From positions 1 to 64,000 of the forward strand of contig NZ_JARKPQ010000210.1 in NCBI RefSeq assembly GCF_029975155.1: a DNA stretch of 64,000 nt. Reading direction: 5' to 3'. Every line of letters starts with the position of its first letter. Position 1 is the first letter of the stretch. Source of the DNA: Propionicimonas sp. Lineage in GTDB: Bacteria > Actinomycetota > Actinomycetes > Propionibacteriales > Propionibacteriaceae. The notes under the pieces were generated by a model. The model saw only the letters and a list, made by a program, of their open reading frames with translations. It had not been told where the DNA came from and did no database searches. Positions 52,503 through 60,605 of this stretch are shown one piece after another. Both the position numbers and the translations under genes were made by a program.

Positions 52503-54187
52503 TGGCGGGCCGGGGGCGGGGCCCGCGGACCTGGGGACGGCAGCCGGGCGTCGGCGGCAGCCCCTGGACGTGGGCCGCGGCTGCGGTGCTGCCGGTGGCC
52601 TTCCTGGCCGTCTTCTTCGCCTGGCCCGTGGCGGCACTCGTCGCCCGCGGCTTCGTGGTGGACGGCAGCCTCTCGCTCGCCGGCGTCCAGGAAGTGCTGG
52701 CCGCGCCCCGCACCTGGCGGATCCTCGGCCAGACGTTCTCCCAGGCCGTGCTGGGTACGGCCTTCGCGGTCCTGCTCGGGGTGCCCGGCGCCTACGTGCT
52801 CTACCGGCTCCGCTTCCCCGGACGGCGGCTGGCGCGGGCGGTGGTGAGCGTCCCGTTCGTGCTGCCGACAGTGGTGGTCGGGGTGGCGTTCCAGTCGCTG
52901 CTGGCCCCGACGGGCCTGCTCGGCGGCCTGCACCTGCAGGAGTCCATGACCGCCATCGTCGCCGCGCTGGTCTTCTTCAACTACTCGATCGTGGTGCGCA
53001 CGGTCGGCGTCCTGTGGTCGCGGCTCGATCCGCGCGCGGAAGACGCGGCCCGCAGCCTCGGTGCCGGGCGACTGCGCGTCCTCGCCACCGTGACCCTGCC
53101 GGCGCTGGCCCCGGCGATCGCGTCGGCCGCAGCCCTGGTCTTCCTGTTCTGTGCATCGGCGTTCGGGGTGGTGCTCGTGCTCGGCGGCGAGAGCTACGGC
53201 ACGATCGAGACCGAGATCTGGTACCAGACCACCCAGCTGCTCGACCTGCCCGCCGCCGCGGCGCTGTCCGTCCTGCAGCTGCTGGTCGTCAGCGCGTCCC
53301 TGATGGTGGCCGGCGCCACCCGCGCCCGCAACGAGCGGGCCCTGCGCCTGTCCGGCAGCCCCCGCGATGCGCGTCCGCGTCCGGCAGACGCGCCGGCCGC
53401 GCTGCTCACCGCCGCGGTGGTGGCGGGTCTGCTGCTGCTTCCCATGGGCTCGCTGGCGGCCCGCTCCTTCGTCACCGCGGACGGCCCGGGCCTCGGCAAC
53501 TACGCGGCCCTGGCTGGCAACGCCGGGCACATCACCACCAGCGTGTGGCAGGCCCTGGTCAACTCGGTGTGGACGGCGCTGGCCGCCACCGCGCTGGCCG
53601 TCGGGCTGGGGCTGCTGGTCAGCTACGTGTTGTCGCGACGCCCGGCATCGGCGCGGGGCCGCCGCGCCATGCGGACGGTCGACGCCGTGTTCATGCTGCC
53701 GCTCGGTGTCTCCGCCGTCACCGTCGGCTTCGGCTTCCTGATCACCCTGAACCGGCCGCCGCTCGACCTGCGCTCCAGCTGGCTGCTGATCCCGATCGCC
53801 CAGGCCATGGTCGCGTTGCCCCTTGTCGTCCGGACGTTGCTGCCCACCCTGCGGGCCATCGACCCACGGCTGCACGAGGCGGCGGCGACCCTCGGGGCCG
53901 GCCCGGCGCGGATCGTGGCCACCATCGACGTGCCGTTCGCCCTGCGCGGCCTCGGACTCGCCCTCGGGTTCGCCTTCGCCACCAGCCTCGGCGAGTTCGG
54001 CGCCACGTCCTTCCTCGCCCGGCCCGACCGGCCCACGCTGCCGGTGGTGATCTTCCAGCTGATCGGACGTCCGGGGGCAGAGAACTTCGGCATGGCCATG
54101 GCCGCGTCGGTCGTCCTGGCCGTGCTGACCGCGATCGTGATGGGGTTGGCCGAGTGGGTCGGGCCGAGGGAGGTGACCCCGTGGTAG
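52475..54187 (+). CDS. thiP: Thiamine ABC transporter permease
   Basis: A 570-residue inner-membrane protein made of two fused MetI-type permease domains, each with about six helices, as in ThiP. The EAA coupling loops are EDAARSLGAGRLRVLATVTL (about residue 190) and HEAAATLGAGPARIVATIDV (about 470). Length is close to E. coli ThiP (536), with a longer N-terminus. ATG 52475 (MTQRVAFGGVAGRG) is the first good in-frame start after thiB, but it lies inside the inverted repeat at 52423-52502. It overlaps thiQ by 7 bases. Confidence 0.9.
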   Translation: MTQRVAFGGVAGRGRGPRTWGRQPGVGGSPWTWAAAAVLPVAFLAVFFAWPVAALVARGFVVDGSLSLAGVQEVLAAPRTWRILGQTFSQAVLGTAFAVLLGVPGAYVLYRLRFPGRRLARAVVSVPFVLPTVVVGVAFQSLLAPTGLLGGLHLQESMTAIVAALVFFNYSIVVRTVGVLWSRLDPRAEDAARSLGAGRLRVLATVTLPALAPAIASAAALVFLFCASAFGVVLVLGGESYGTIETEIWYQTTQLLDLPAAAALSVLQLLVVSASLMVAGATRARNERALRLSGSPRDARPRPADAPAALLTAAVVAGLLLLPMGSLAARSFVTADGPGLGNYAALAGNAGHITTSVWQALVNSVWTALAATALAVGLGLLVSYVLSRRPASARGRRAMRTVDAVFMLPLGVSAVTVGFGFLITLNRPPLDLRSSWLLIPIAQAMVALPLVVRTLLPTLRAIDPRLHEAAATLGAGPARIVATIDVPFALRGLGLALGFAFATSLGEFGATSFLARPDRPTLPVVIFQLIGRPGAENFGMAMAASVVLAVLTAIVMGLAEWVGPREVTPW

Positions 54188-55230
54188 CCGACGCCGCCGT
54201 CGCGACCGGACTCGACGTCCGGGACGCCGTCGTGCGCTACGGCCCGGGCTCCCGTGAGGAGCGAGCGTCCCGAACGGTCGTCGCCGTCGACCAGGTGTCG
54301 CTGGCGGTCGGCCCCGGCGAGGTGGTGGCGGTCCTCGGACCGTCCGGCTCCGGCAAGTCGTCGCTGCTGCGGGCGGTGGCCGGGCTCGAACCGCTGGCCG
54401 GTGGGACGGTCGCCTGGGACGGCGAGGACCTCGCCGGCGTCCCGGTGCACCGGCGCGGCTTCGCGGTGATGTTCCAGGACGGCCAGCTGTTCCCGCACCT
54501 GTCCGTGGCGGGCAACGTCGGCTACGCCCTGCATCGCCGGCCGCGGCCGGAGCGCGACCAGCGGGTCACCAGCCTGCTCGACCTGGTCGGCCTCGCCGGC
54601 TACGGCGGACGCCCGATCACCGCGCTGTCGGGTGGCGAGGCCCAGCGGGTCGCGCTGGCCCGCTCACTGGCGGCCCAGCCACGGTTGCTGCTGCTGGACG
54701 AACCGTTGTCCGCGCTGGACCGCGGACTGCGTGAGCGGCTGGTCGGGGTGCTGGACGAGACCCTGCAGGCGACCGGTGTCCCCGCGCTGTACGTGACCCA
54801 CGATCAGGACGAGGCCTTCGCCCTCGCCGACCGGGTGGCGGTCCTGTCCGCCGGCCGGCTGCTCCAGTTGGCCGATCCGGCCACCCTCTGGCGGCAACCG
54901 GCGAACCGGGAGGTGGCCGCATTCCTCGGCTACGCGCCCTTCCTGGGTGCCGCCGCGGCCGCGGCGCTCGGCTGGACCGGCCCGGCCGGCCTGGTCGCCG
55001 TGGGGCCGGACGGGCTCGCCCTCGACCCCGGCGGCGTGGAGGTGCCGGTGCTGCAGGTCCGGACCCGAAGGGGCGGCAGCGAGGTCACCGTCCGGCTTCC
55101 CGGAGGTGCGGAGGGCAGGGTCCGGACGCCGGACATCCCCGCCCACGGACGTCCGCCCGCGAGTCTGTCCGTCCGGCTCGACACCACCGGTTGTGTGGTC
55201 CTCGACCCGGCTGCGGACGGGGTTCGGTGA
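54181..55230 (+). CDS. thiQ: Thiamine ABC transporter ATP-binding protein
   Basis: A 349-residue ABC ATPase; the first ten residues are poorly conserved. Walker A VLGPSGSGKSSLLRAVAGL (about residue 57), signature LSGGEAQRVALARSL (about 148), Walker B LLLLDEPLSALDR, H-loop VTHDQDEAFALADR. The C-terminal 100 residues form an OB-like extension. GTG 54181 overlaps the thiP end, with GGGAGG upstream. Residues 21-34 (GSREERASRT) come from a family B repeat copy that lies between the first strand and VVAVDQVSL, where other ThiQ/PotA-type ATPases have only a short turn. Confidence 0.9.
   Translation: MVADAAVATGLDVRDAVVRYGPGSREERASRTVVAVDQVSLAVGPGEVVAVLGPSGSGKSSLLRAVAGLEPLAGGTVAWDGEDLAGVPVHRRGFAVMFQDGQLFPHLSVAGNVGYALHRRPRPERDQRVTSLLDLVGLAGYGGRPITALSGGEAQRVALARSLAAQPRLLLLDEPLSALDRGLRERLVGVLDETLQATGVPALYVTHDQDEAFALADRVAVLSAGRLLQLADPATLWRQPANREVAAFLGYAPFLGAAAAAALGWTGPAGLVAVGPDGLALDPGGVEVPVLQVRTRRGGSEVTVRLPGGAEGRVRTPDIPAHGRPPASLSVRLDTTGCVVLDPAADGVR
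54250..54280. repeat. Family B repeat inserted in frame in thiQ
   Basis: CCGTGAGGAGCGAGCGTC then CCGAACGG, nearly the intergenic unit at 33131-33158. It is read as SREERASRT and keeps the thiQ frame, adding about ten residues to the loop after the first beta strand. Confidence 0.7.
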
Positions 55231-55633
55231 CCAATCTCGAACGAATTTCGAAACAGGTGGACGGGCCGCGACGGCCGGCGGCGTGAAAAGCCCACATCTG
55301 GCCGGTTCCCGATGATTCTTTGACGGGCCTGCGCCGATCCCACAGGAATTCGGGACAACCTGTTGCATTCCCGATCTTGCGGGTCCCTCGCTAACAGCCG
55401 ACCCACAGGACCGGCGAGCCTGCCGTGTGGCTTCGCCCCGCGCGGCGGCCCAGGCGCTCGGGGTCCGGACAAAGGGGAATCGAACAGGAATCCCGGGACC
55501 GATGTTGAATGCCACAGAAATATCCCGCCGATGGTTGTTTTGTGACCTTTTCGCAACCGCTTCTTTGTTCGTGTGGCATGGGCTACATTTCCGCTCGGGT
55601 ACCCAGTTTCCTTCCAAAGAAGAAAGGCAGCAG
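55231..55633. promoter_or_regulatory. 403-bp upstream region of the FrcB-like gene
   Basis: Intergenic and noticeably more AT-rich than its neighbours in its last 130 bp. It contains TGTGACCTTTTCGCAA near 55540, a partial CRP/GlxR-type site, and a TACATT -10-like hexamer at 55584-55589; both are tentative. No gene and none of the window's repeat families were seen. It presumably carries the promoter of the sugar-import operon. Confidence 0.45.
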
Positions 55634-56674
55634 ATGTTCCGCAAAATCGCAGCGGCAGTCGCGATCACCCTTCCCCTCGTCCTCACCGCCTGCAGTTCGG
55701 GCGCACCGGCTCCGGCCGGCAGTTCGGCCGCAGGCTCCGGCGAGATCGTCGTCGGCCTGATCACCAAGACCGAGACCAACCCGTTCTTCGTGAAGATGAA
55801 GGAGGGCGCCCAGGCCAAGGCACAGGAGCTGGGGGCGAAGCTGCTCACCGGCGCCGGCGCCAAGGACGGCGACAACGAGGGCCAGGTCACCGCCATGGAG
55901 AACATGATCAACGCGGGTGCCAAGGGCATCCTGATCACCCCGTCCGACACCAAGGCCATCGTGCCGTCGATCCAGAAGGCCAGGGAGAAGGGCGTCGTCG
56001 TGATCGCCCTCGACACCGCCACCGACCCGCAGGACGCGTCCGACGCCCTGTTCGCCACCGACAACTTCAAGGCCGGCGAGCTGATCGGCCAGTGGGCGGC
56101 CAAGGCCATGGCAGGGAAGACCCCGGTGATCGCCACCCTCGACCTGCAGCCCGGCATCACCGTCGGCGCCCAGCGCCACAACGGCTTCCTGCAGGGCATG
56201 GGCCTGGTCTCCGGGATCGCGTCCACGTCCACCGACCTGGCGACCAGCAAGGAGGTCGTCTGCGCGCAGGACACCCACGGTGACCAGACCGAGGGCCAGA
56301 CCGCCATGGAGAACTGCCTGAGCAAGAACGCCGACATCAACCTCGTCTACACGATCAACGAACCGGCCGCGTTCGGCGCCTGGACCGCGCTGAAGAACGC
56401 CGGCAAGGACAAGGACGTCACCATCGTCTCCGTCGACGGCGGCTGCCAGGGCGTCCAGGGCGTCGTGGACGGCAAGATCGCGGCGACGTCGCAGCAGTAC
56501 CCGCTGAAGATGGCGTCCCTCGGCGTCGAGGCGATCGTGACCTACGCCAAGGACGGCACCAAGCCGTCCGGCTACACCGACACCGGCGTGACCCTGATCA
56601 CCGACAAGGCGCAGGAGGGCGTCGACAGCAAGGACTCCGCCTACGGCACGGCCAACTGCTGGGGCAACAAGTAA
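55634..56674 (+). CDS. frcB: Sugar ABC transporter substrate-binding lipoprotein (FrcB-like, probably fructose)
   Basis: A 346-residue lipoprotein (lipobox LVLTACSSG, Cys about residue 20). It has a type I periplasmic-binding fold: GEIVVGLITKTETNPFFVKM, GDNEGQVTAMENMINAGAKG, then SDALFATDNFKAGELIGQW. These segments agree with FrcB of rhizobia, which binds fructose, ribose or mannose; the substrate here is inferred from that resemblance and from the B-C-A-K gene order. RBS AGAAAGG lies before ATG 55634. A strong hairpin (56685-56717) follows the stop, a common way to keep the binding protein in excess. Confidence 0.8.
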   Translation: MFRKIAAAVAITLPLVLTACSSGAPAPAGSSAAGSGEIVVGLITKTETNPFFVKMKEGAQAKAQELGAKLLTGAGAKDGDNEGQVTAMENMINAGAKGILITPSDTKAIVPSIQKAREKGVVVIALDTATDPQDASDALFATDNFKAGELIGQWAAKAMAGKTPVIATLDLQPGITVGAQRHNGFLQGMGLVSGIASTSTDLATSKEVVCAQDTHGDQTEGQTAMENCLSKNADINLVYTINEPAAFGAWTALKNAGKDKDVTIVSVDGGCQGVQGVVDGKIAATSQQYPLKMASLGVEAIVTYAKDGTKPSGYTDTGVTLITDKAQEGVDSKDSAYGTANCWGNK

Positions 56675-56684
56675 CCGATCGGCA

Positions 56685-56717
56685 CGGGTGGCGGTGGGCA
56701 CGTCCCGCCGCCACCCG
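56685..56717 (+). terminator. Intra-operon hairpin after the binding-protein gene
   Basis: 14-bp stem CGGGTGGCGGTGGG with CCCGCCGCCACCCG (one G-T pair) and a 5-base loop, with no T-run. It sits 10 bp after the frcB stop and 29 bp before frcC. It likely stabilises the frcB mRNA or partly attenuates downstream genes. Confidence 0.7.
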
Positions 56718-56745
56718 GACCCGCACCAGAAAGGCAGTTGAACCC

Positions 56746-57729
56746 ATGAGCTCAGTGCAGAGCCCGGCCGTCGACGCGCGTCCGGCCTTCGCCAAGGTGC
56801 TGCTCTCCTCGCCGATCCTCGGCCCGGTCGCGGCCCTGCTGCTGGCCAGCATCTTCTTCGCCGTGATGAGCCCGCGCTTCCTCACCGGCCCCAACTTCTC
56901 GCTGATCCTGCAGCAGGTGATGGTGGTCGGCGTGCTGGCGATCGGCCAGACGCTGGTGATCATCACCACCGGCATCGACCTGTCCAACGGCATGGTGATG
57001 GCGCTGGCCGGCGTCCTGATCGCCAGCTTCGCCGCCCAGAAGGGACTCAACCCGTGGCTGGCGATCGTCATCGGCCTGCTGGTGGCGATGGCGTTCGGTC
57101 TGCTGAACGGCAGCCTGGTCACCGGGGTGGGGTTGCCGGCGTTCATCGTCACGCTCGGCACGATGAACATCGCCTACGCCCTGACCCGGATCTACACCAC
57201 GTCCACGATCACCGGCCTGCCGAAGGAGCTCACCTTCCTCGGCGACACCTTCACCCTCGGCGGCACGGCGATCGCGTGGGGCACGATCCTGATGCTCGTG
57301 CTGTACGCCCTGACCTGGTACATGCTGAAGTACACCGCGGCCGGACGGTCGGTCTTCGCCGTCGGCGACAACATCGAGGCCGCGCGGCTGGCCGGCATCA
57401 ACACCCGGCGGGTGCTGCTCGGCGTGTACACCTTCGCCGGACTCGCGTACGGCATCGCGGCGTTGCTGCAGGTCGCGCGCACCGGAGTCGGCGATCCCCA
57501 GGCCGGCCAGACCTCCAACCTGGACAGCATCACCGCGGTCGTGCTCGGCGGTACCAGCCTGTTCGGCGGCCGGGGCAGCATCGTCGGCACACTGATCGGC
57601 GCGCTGATCGTCGGCGTGTTCCGCAACGGCCTGCAGCTGATGGGCGTCGAGTCGACCTACCAGGTGCTGATCACCGGCATCCTCGTGATCGCCGCGGTGT
57701 CCGTCGACCAGCTCACGCACCGCAAGTGA
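56746..57729 (+). CDS. frcC: Sugar ABC transporter permease (FrcC/RbsC-like)
   Basis: A 327-residue permease with about ten helices of the BPD_transp_2 (RbsC) family. Diagnostic segments: LVIITTGIDLSNGMVMALAG, NGSLVTGVGLPAFIVTLGTM, RSVFAVGDNIEAARLAGINT, and the coupling VVLGGTSLFGGRGSIVGTL. It makes the homodimeric channel for the FrcB-like protein. It is 71 bp after frcB and 10 bp before the ATPase, and lies in the same operon. Confidence 0.85.
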   Translation: MSSVQSPAVDARPAFAKVLLSSPILGPVAALLLASIFFAVMSPRFLTGPNFSLILQQVMVVGVLAIGQTLVIITTGIDLSNGMVMALAGVLIASFAAQKGLNPWLAIVIGLLVAMAFGLLNGSLVTGVGLPAFIVTLGTMNIAYALTRIYTTSTITGLPKELTFLGDTFTLGGTAIAWGTILMLVLYALTWYMLKYTAAGRSVFAVGDNIEAARLAGINTRRVLLGVYTFAGLAYGIAALLQVARTGVGDPQAGQTSNLDSITAVVLGGTSLFGGRGSIVGTLIGALIVGVFRNGLQLMGVESTYQVLITGILVIAAVSVDQLTHRK

Positions 57730-57739
57730 AGTGGCCGCG

Positions 57740-59257
57740 ATGACCACCGGAGCGCCCGGACGGGTGCTGCTCGAGATGAAGGGGATCGGCAAGACGTTCC
57801 CAGGGGTGAAGGCACTGGAGGGCGTCAGCCTCGCCGTCCGCGAGGGGCAGGTGCACGCCCTGCTCGGGGAGAACGGCGCCGGCAAGTCGACGCTGATCAA
57901 GATCCTGTCCGGCGCCTACACCAGGGACGAGGGCGAGATCCTGATGGACGGGAAGGCCGCCGACATCCGCACTCCCGCGGACGCCGAGCGGCTCGGCATC
58001 TCCACGATCTACCAGGAGTTCAACCTCACCCCCAACATGACGATCGCCGAGAACATCTTCCTCGGCCACCTGCCGAGGAAGGCCGGGCGCGTCGACTGGC
58101 AGACCGTCCGGACGCGCTCCCGCGAACTGCTCGACAGCCTCGACGTCGACCTGCCCGTCGACGCCATGACCGGCACCCTGTCGGTCGCCCAGCAGCAGAT
58201 GGTGGAGATCGCCAAGGCACTGAACCGGAACACCCGGATCCTGGTGATGGACGAGCCGTCCGCCGTGCTCAGCGAGAAGGACATCGAGAACCTGTTCGCC
58301 GTCGTCCGGCGGCTGCAGGCGACCGGGATCGGGATCGTCTACATCTCCCACCGGCTGAAGGAGATCTTCGAGTTGGCCGACGAGGTCACCGTCCTCAAGG
58401 ACGGCCGCTACGTCGACACCAGGGCGGTCGCCGACGTCGACATGGACGACCTGGTCAGGCTGATGATCGGCCGCGACCTGGCCGACGTCTACCCGAAGCG
58501 CAGCAACCCGCCCGGCGAGGTCGTGCTCACCGTCTCGCACCTCGCCCAGCACCACCTGGCCAGGGATGTCAGCTTCGACCTGAGGGCGGGGGAGATCGTC
58601 GGCTTCGCGGGCATCACGGGCTCGGGGCGCACCGAGGTGGCCCGCGTGGTCTTCGGTGCCGACCGGGCGACCGCGGGGGAGATGACCCTGTTCGGCAGGC
58701 CGTACAGCCCGCGCTCGCCGCGGGACGCGATCAACCACGGCGTGGCCCTCGTCACCGAGGACCGCAAGCGCCAGGGTCTGCTGCTGAAGCTGCAGGTGTA
58801 CTTCAACACGACGATCTCCGGGCTGGACCGGCTGACCCGGTTCGGGGTGCTGCAGCTGAAGCGGGAGCAGTCGCTCGTGCGGACGTGGATCCAGAACCTG
58901 CGGATCAAGACGCCGTCGCCGCAGTTCCTGGTGGTGAACATGTCCGGCGGCAACCAGCAGAAGGTCGTGCTGGCCCGGTGGTTGAGCCTCGGCATCAAGG
59001 TGTTCATCATGGATGAGCCGACCCGTGGCATTGATGTAGGTTCCAAGGCGGAGATCTACCAGATCATGTCGGACCTCGCCGAGCAGGGCGTGGCGATCGT
59101 GATGATCTCGTCCGAACTGCCCGAGGTGCTCGGGATGAGCGATCGGGTGATGGTGATGCGGGAGGGTCGGATCGTGAAGGAACTCAGCCGCGAAGAGGCG
59201 TCCGAGGAACTCGTGATGCAGTACGCGGTCGGGCACGAGGAGGTGCTGGCGGGGTGA
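57740..59257 (+). CDS. frcA: Sugar ABC transporter ATPase, tandem ABC domains (FrcA position)
   Basis: A 505-residue ATPase with two ABC modules: first Walker A LLGENGAGKSTLIKILSG, signature LSVAQQQMVEIAKAL; second domain nucleotide motif GFAGITGSGRTEVARVVFGA (degenerate Walker A) and signature MSGGNQQKVVLARWLS with Walker B MDEPTRGIDVG. This is the RbsA/MglA architecture; rhizobial FrcA has only one module (about 260 residues), so the module is closer to RbsA in form. A GTG at 57731 is an alternative start, three codons earlier. It ends overlapping the kinase start. Confidence 0.85.
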   Translation: MTTGAPGRVLLEMKGIGKTFPGVKALEGVSLAVREGQVHALLGENGAGKSTLIKILSGAYTRDEGEILMDGKAADIRTPADAERLGISTIYQEFNLTPNMTIAENIFLGHLPRKAGRVDWQTVRTRSRELLDSLDVDLPVDAMTGTLSVAQQQMVEIAKALNRNTRILVMDEPSAVLSEKDIENLFAVVRRLQATGIGIVYISHRLKEIFELADEVTVLKDGRYVDTRAVADVDMDDLVRLMIGRDLADVYPKRSNPPGEVVLTVSHLAQHHLARDVSFDLRAGEIVGFAGITGSGRTEVARVVFGADRATAGEMTLFGRPYSPRSPRDAINHGVALVTEDRKRQGLLLKLQVYFNTTISGLDRLTRFGVLQLKREQSLVRTWIQNLRIKTPSPQFLVVNMSGGNQQKVVLARWLSLGIKVFIMDEPTRGIDVGSKAEIYQIMSDLAEQGVAIVMISSELPEVLGMSDRVMVMREGRIVKELSREEASEELVMQYAVGHEEVLAG

Positions 59258-59910
59258 CCCCGGAGCCGCTGCCGGTCGACGTGCCGGCGCTCGCCGCCCG
59301 GCTGCTCGGCCGGGCGGCCGCGGCGTCCCGCGTGCTGGTGGGCGTGTGCGGGGCGCCGGGAGCCGGGAAGTCGACGCTGGCCGCCCTGCTGGTCGCCGAA
59401 CTGAACCGGGACGCGCCCGGCACGGCGGTGGTCGTCCCGATGGACGGCTTCCACCTGGCCGCGTCCGTGATCGCGGTCGACGACCGGGCCACGCGCCGCG
59501 GCGCGCCCGACACCTTCGACCCCGACGGCTACGCGGCGCTGCTCGGCCGGCTCCGCGCGCTCGTCGACGACGTGGTGTACGCGCCGGAGTATCGGCGGGA
59601 GATCGAGGACCCGGTCGCCGGCGCGATCACCGTCCCGCGGACCTGCCGAGTCGTGGTCACCGAGGGCAACTACCTGCTGCACCCGGACCCGGAGTGGCAG
59701 CGGGTCCGCGCCCAGCTCGACGAGGTCTGGTTCCTCCGGGCGCCCGACGAGGACCTGCGGGTGGCTCACCTCATCGAGCGGCACGAGCGGTTCGGCAAGG
59801 CCCCCGATCACGCCCGCGGCCACGTCCTCGGTTCCGACGAGCGCAACGCCTCCCTCGTCGCCGCCCACGCCCCTCGAGCCGACCTGGTCCTCCGCTGGCC
59901 GCACTGGTGA
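59254..59910 (+). CDS. frcK: P-loop nucleoside/sugar kinase (FrcK-like)
   Basis: A 218-residue protein of the uridine kinase/pantothenate kinase-like P-loop fold. Walker A GVCGAPGAGKSTLAALL (about residues 31-47); acceptor region VVPMDGFHLAA; VVVTEGNYLLHPDPEWQRV is the Walker B/lid motif of this family. GTG start overlaps the ATPase stop (GTGA), so it is translationally coupled to the importer. In rhizobia FrcK occupies this same last place and is thought to act on the imported sugar; its true substrate is unknown. Confidence 0.82.
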   Translation: MTPEPLPVDVPALAARLLGRAAAASRVLVGVCGAPGAGKSTLAALLVAELNRDAPGTAVVVPMDGFHLAASVIAVDDRATRRGAPDTFDPDGYAALLGRLRALVDDVVYAPEYRREIEDPVAGAITVPRTCRVVVTEGNYLLHPDPEWQRVRAQLDEVWFLRAPDEDLRVAHLIERHERFGKAPDHARGHVLGSDERNASLVAAHAPRADLVLRWPHW

Positions 59911-60190
59911 CCCCACCGCTTTCCGCGCGGGCCCCTCGTGACGCCGTCCGGCTCGTTCCTCGCCAGCCGGCTCCTCAGGGAGCGGTGGGGGGCAGTGCAG
60001 CGGTCCCAGAGGAGCGGCCGCGGCGAGGGACGAGCGGCGCTCGCAGGTGACCGTTCGTCATCCCGGCGGACGCCGGGATCCCGGTAGGGGCTTGGAGAGG
60101 TGACTCTCGGGATCCCGGGTCGAGCCCGGGATGACGATAGGGCGGGGCCCTTCGTGACGTCGTCCGGCTCGTTCCTCGCCGGCCGACTCG
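59911..60190. repeat. 280-bp intergenic region with families B and C
   Basis: Two family B-like units (about 59930-59990 and 60148-60205) surround a family C hairpin (CGTCATCCCGGCGGACGCCG onward to GAGCCCGGGATGACG, 60056-60137). Convergent 3' region of frcK and the NifX-like gene. No gene is seen. Confidence 0.6.
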
Positions 60191-60541
60191 TCAGGGAGCG
60201 GGTGGGGCGCTGTGGGCGGCCACCGCGGCCAGCACGGACGCCTGGGCGTCGCCGGGGGTCGCCGGGAGCAGCGGAATGCCCATCGTTGCCATCACTCGCT
60301 GCATGCCCTCGCCCATGTGGTCCACGACGACGGCCTCGATGCCCTGCTCCTTCAGGAAGCGGACGATGCGCGCGTGGTGGGAGCCGTGCGTGCCTTCATC
60401 GTGGGAGGCGTCCCAGGCGACCTCGTGGATCTGCCAGGCGCGCACCTCGCCAGCCGTGACGTCGGCGACGCCGATCCAGTGGGCGCGTCCCCAGGCGGCG
60501 GCCGACTGTCCGTCCGGAGTGACCGGAGTGGCGACGATCAT
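60191..60541 (-). CDS. NifX/NifB-type (dinitrogenase iron-molybdenum cofactor-like) domain protein
   Basis: A 116-residue protein with the NifX/Nif11-like RNase H-type fold used for FeMo-co binding: MIVATPVTPDGQSAAAWGRA, HWIGVADVTAG, and FLKEQGIEAVVVDHMGEGMQ, then MATMGIPLLPATPGDAQASV. No nif genes are near. Such stand-alone proteins occur widely in non-fixing bacteria and may bind Fe-S or metal cofactors. It lies 65 bp downstream of tal on the same strand, beyond a terminator-like hairpin. ATG 60541 is chosen over an in-frame ATG 36 bp upstream. Confidence 0.75.
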   Translation of the reverse strand: MIVATPVTPDGQSAAAWGRAHWIGVADVTAGEVRAWQIHEVAWDASHDEGTHGSHHARIVRFLKEQGIEAVVVDHMGEGMQRVMATMGIPLLPATPGDAQASVLAAVAAHSAPPAP

Positions 60542-60560
60542 TGGGTGCTCCTCAGCAGGC

Positions 60561-60598
60561 GGTTGCGCTCGCCTCATCCTAGGAGCGCGAGCGCAACC
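60561..60598. terminator. Hairpin after the transaldolase gene
   Basis: 12-bp perfect stem GGTTGCGCTCGC/GCGAGCGCAACC with a 14-base loop, 7 bp beyond the tal stop on the minus strand and 20 bp before the NifX-like gene. It is a likely terminator of the rpiB-tal transcript, so the NifX-like gene probably has its own promoter or relies on read-through. Confidence 0.7.
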
Positions 60599-60605
60599 AC
60601 CGTGC

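Noticed and set aside
59254-59910. Pantothenate kinase (CoaA) assignment
   Set aside because: The P-loop and lid motifs are shared by a broad uridine kinase-like family, and operon position favours a sugar-linked kinase.
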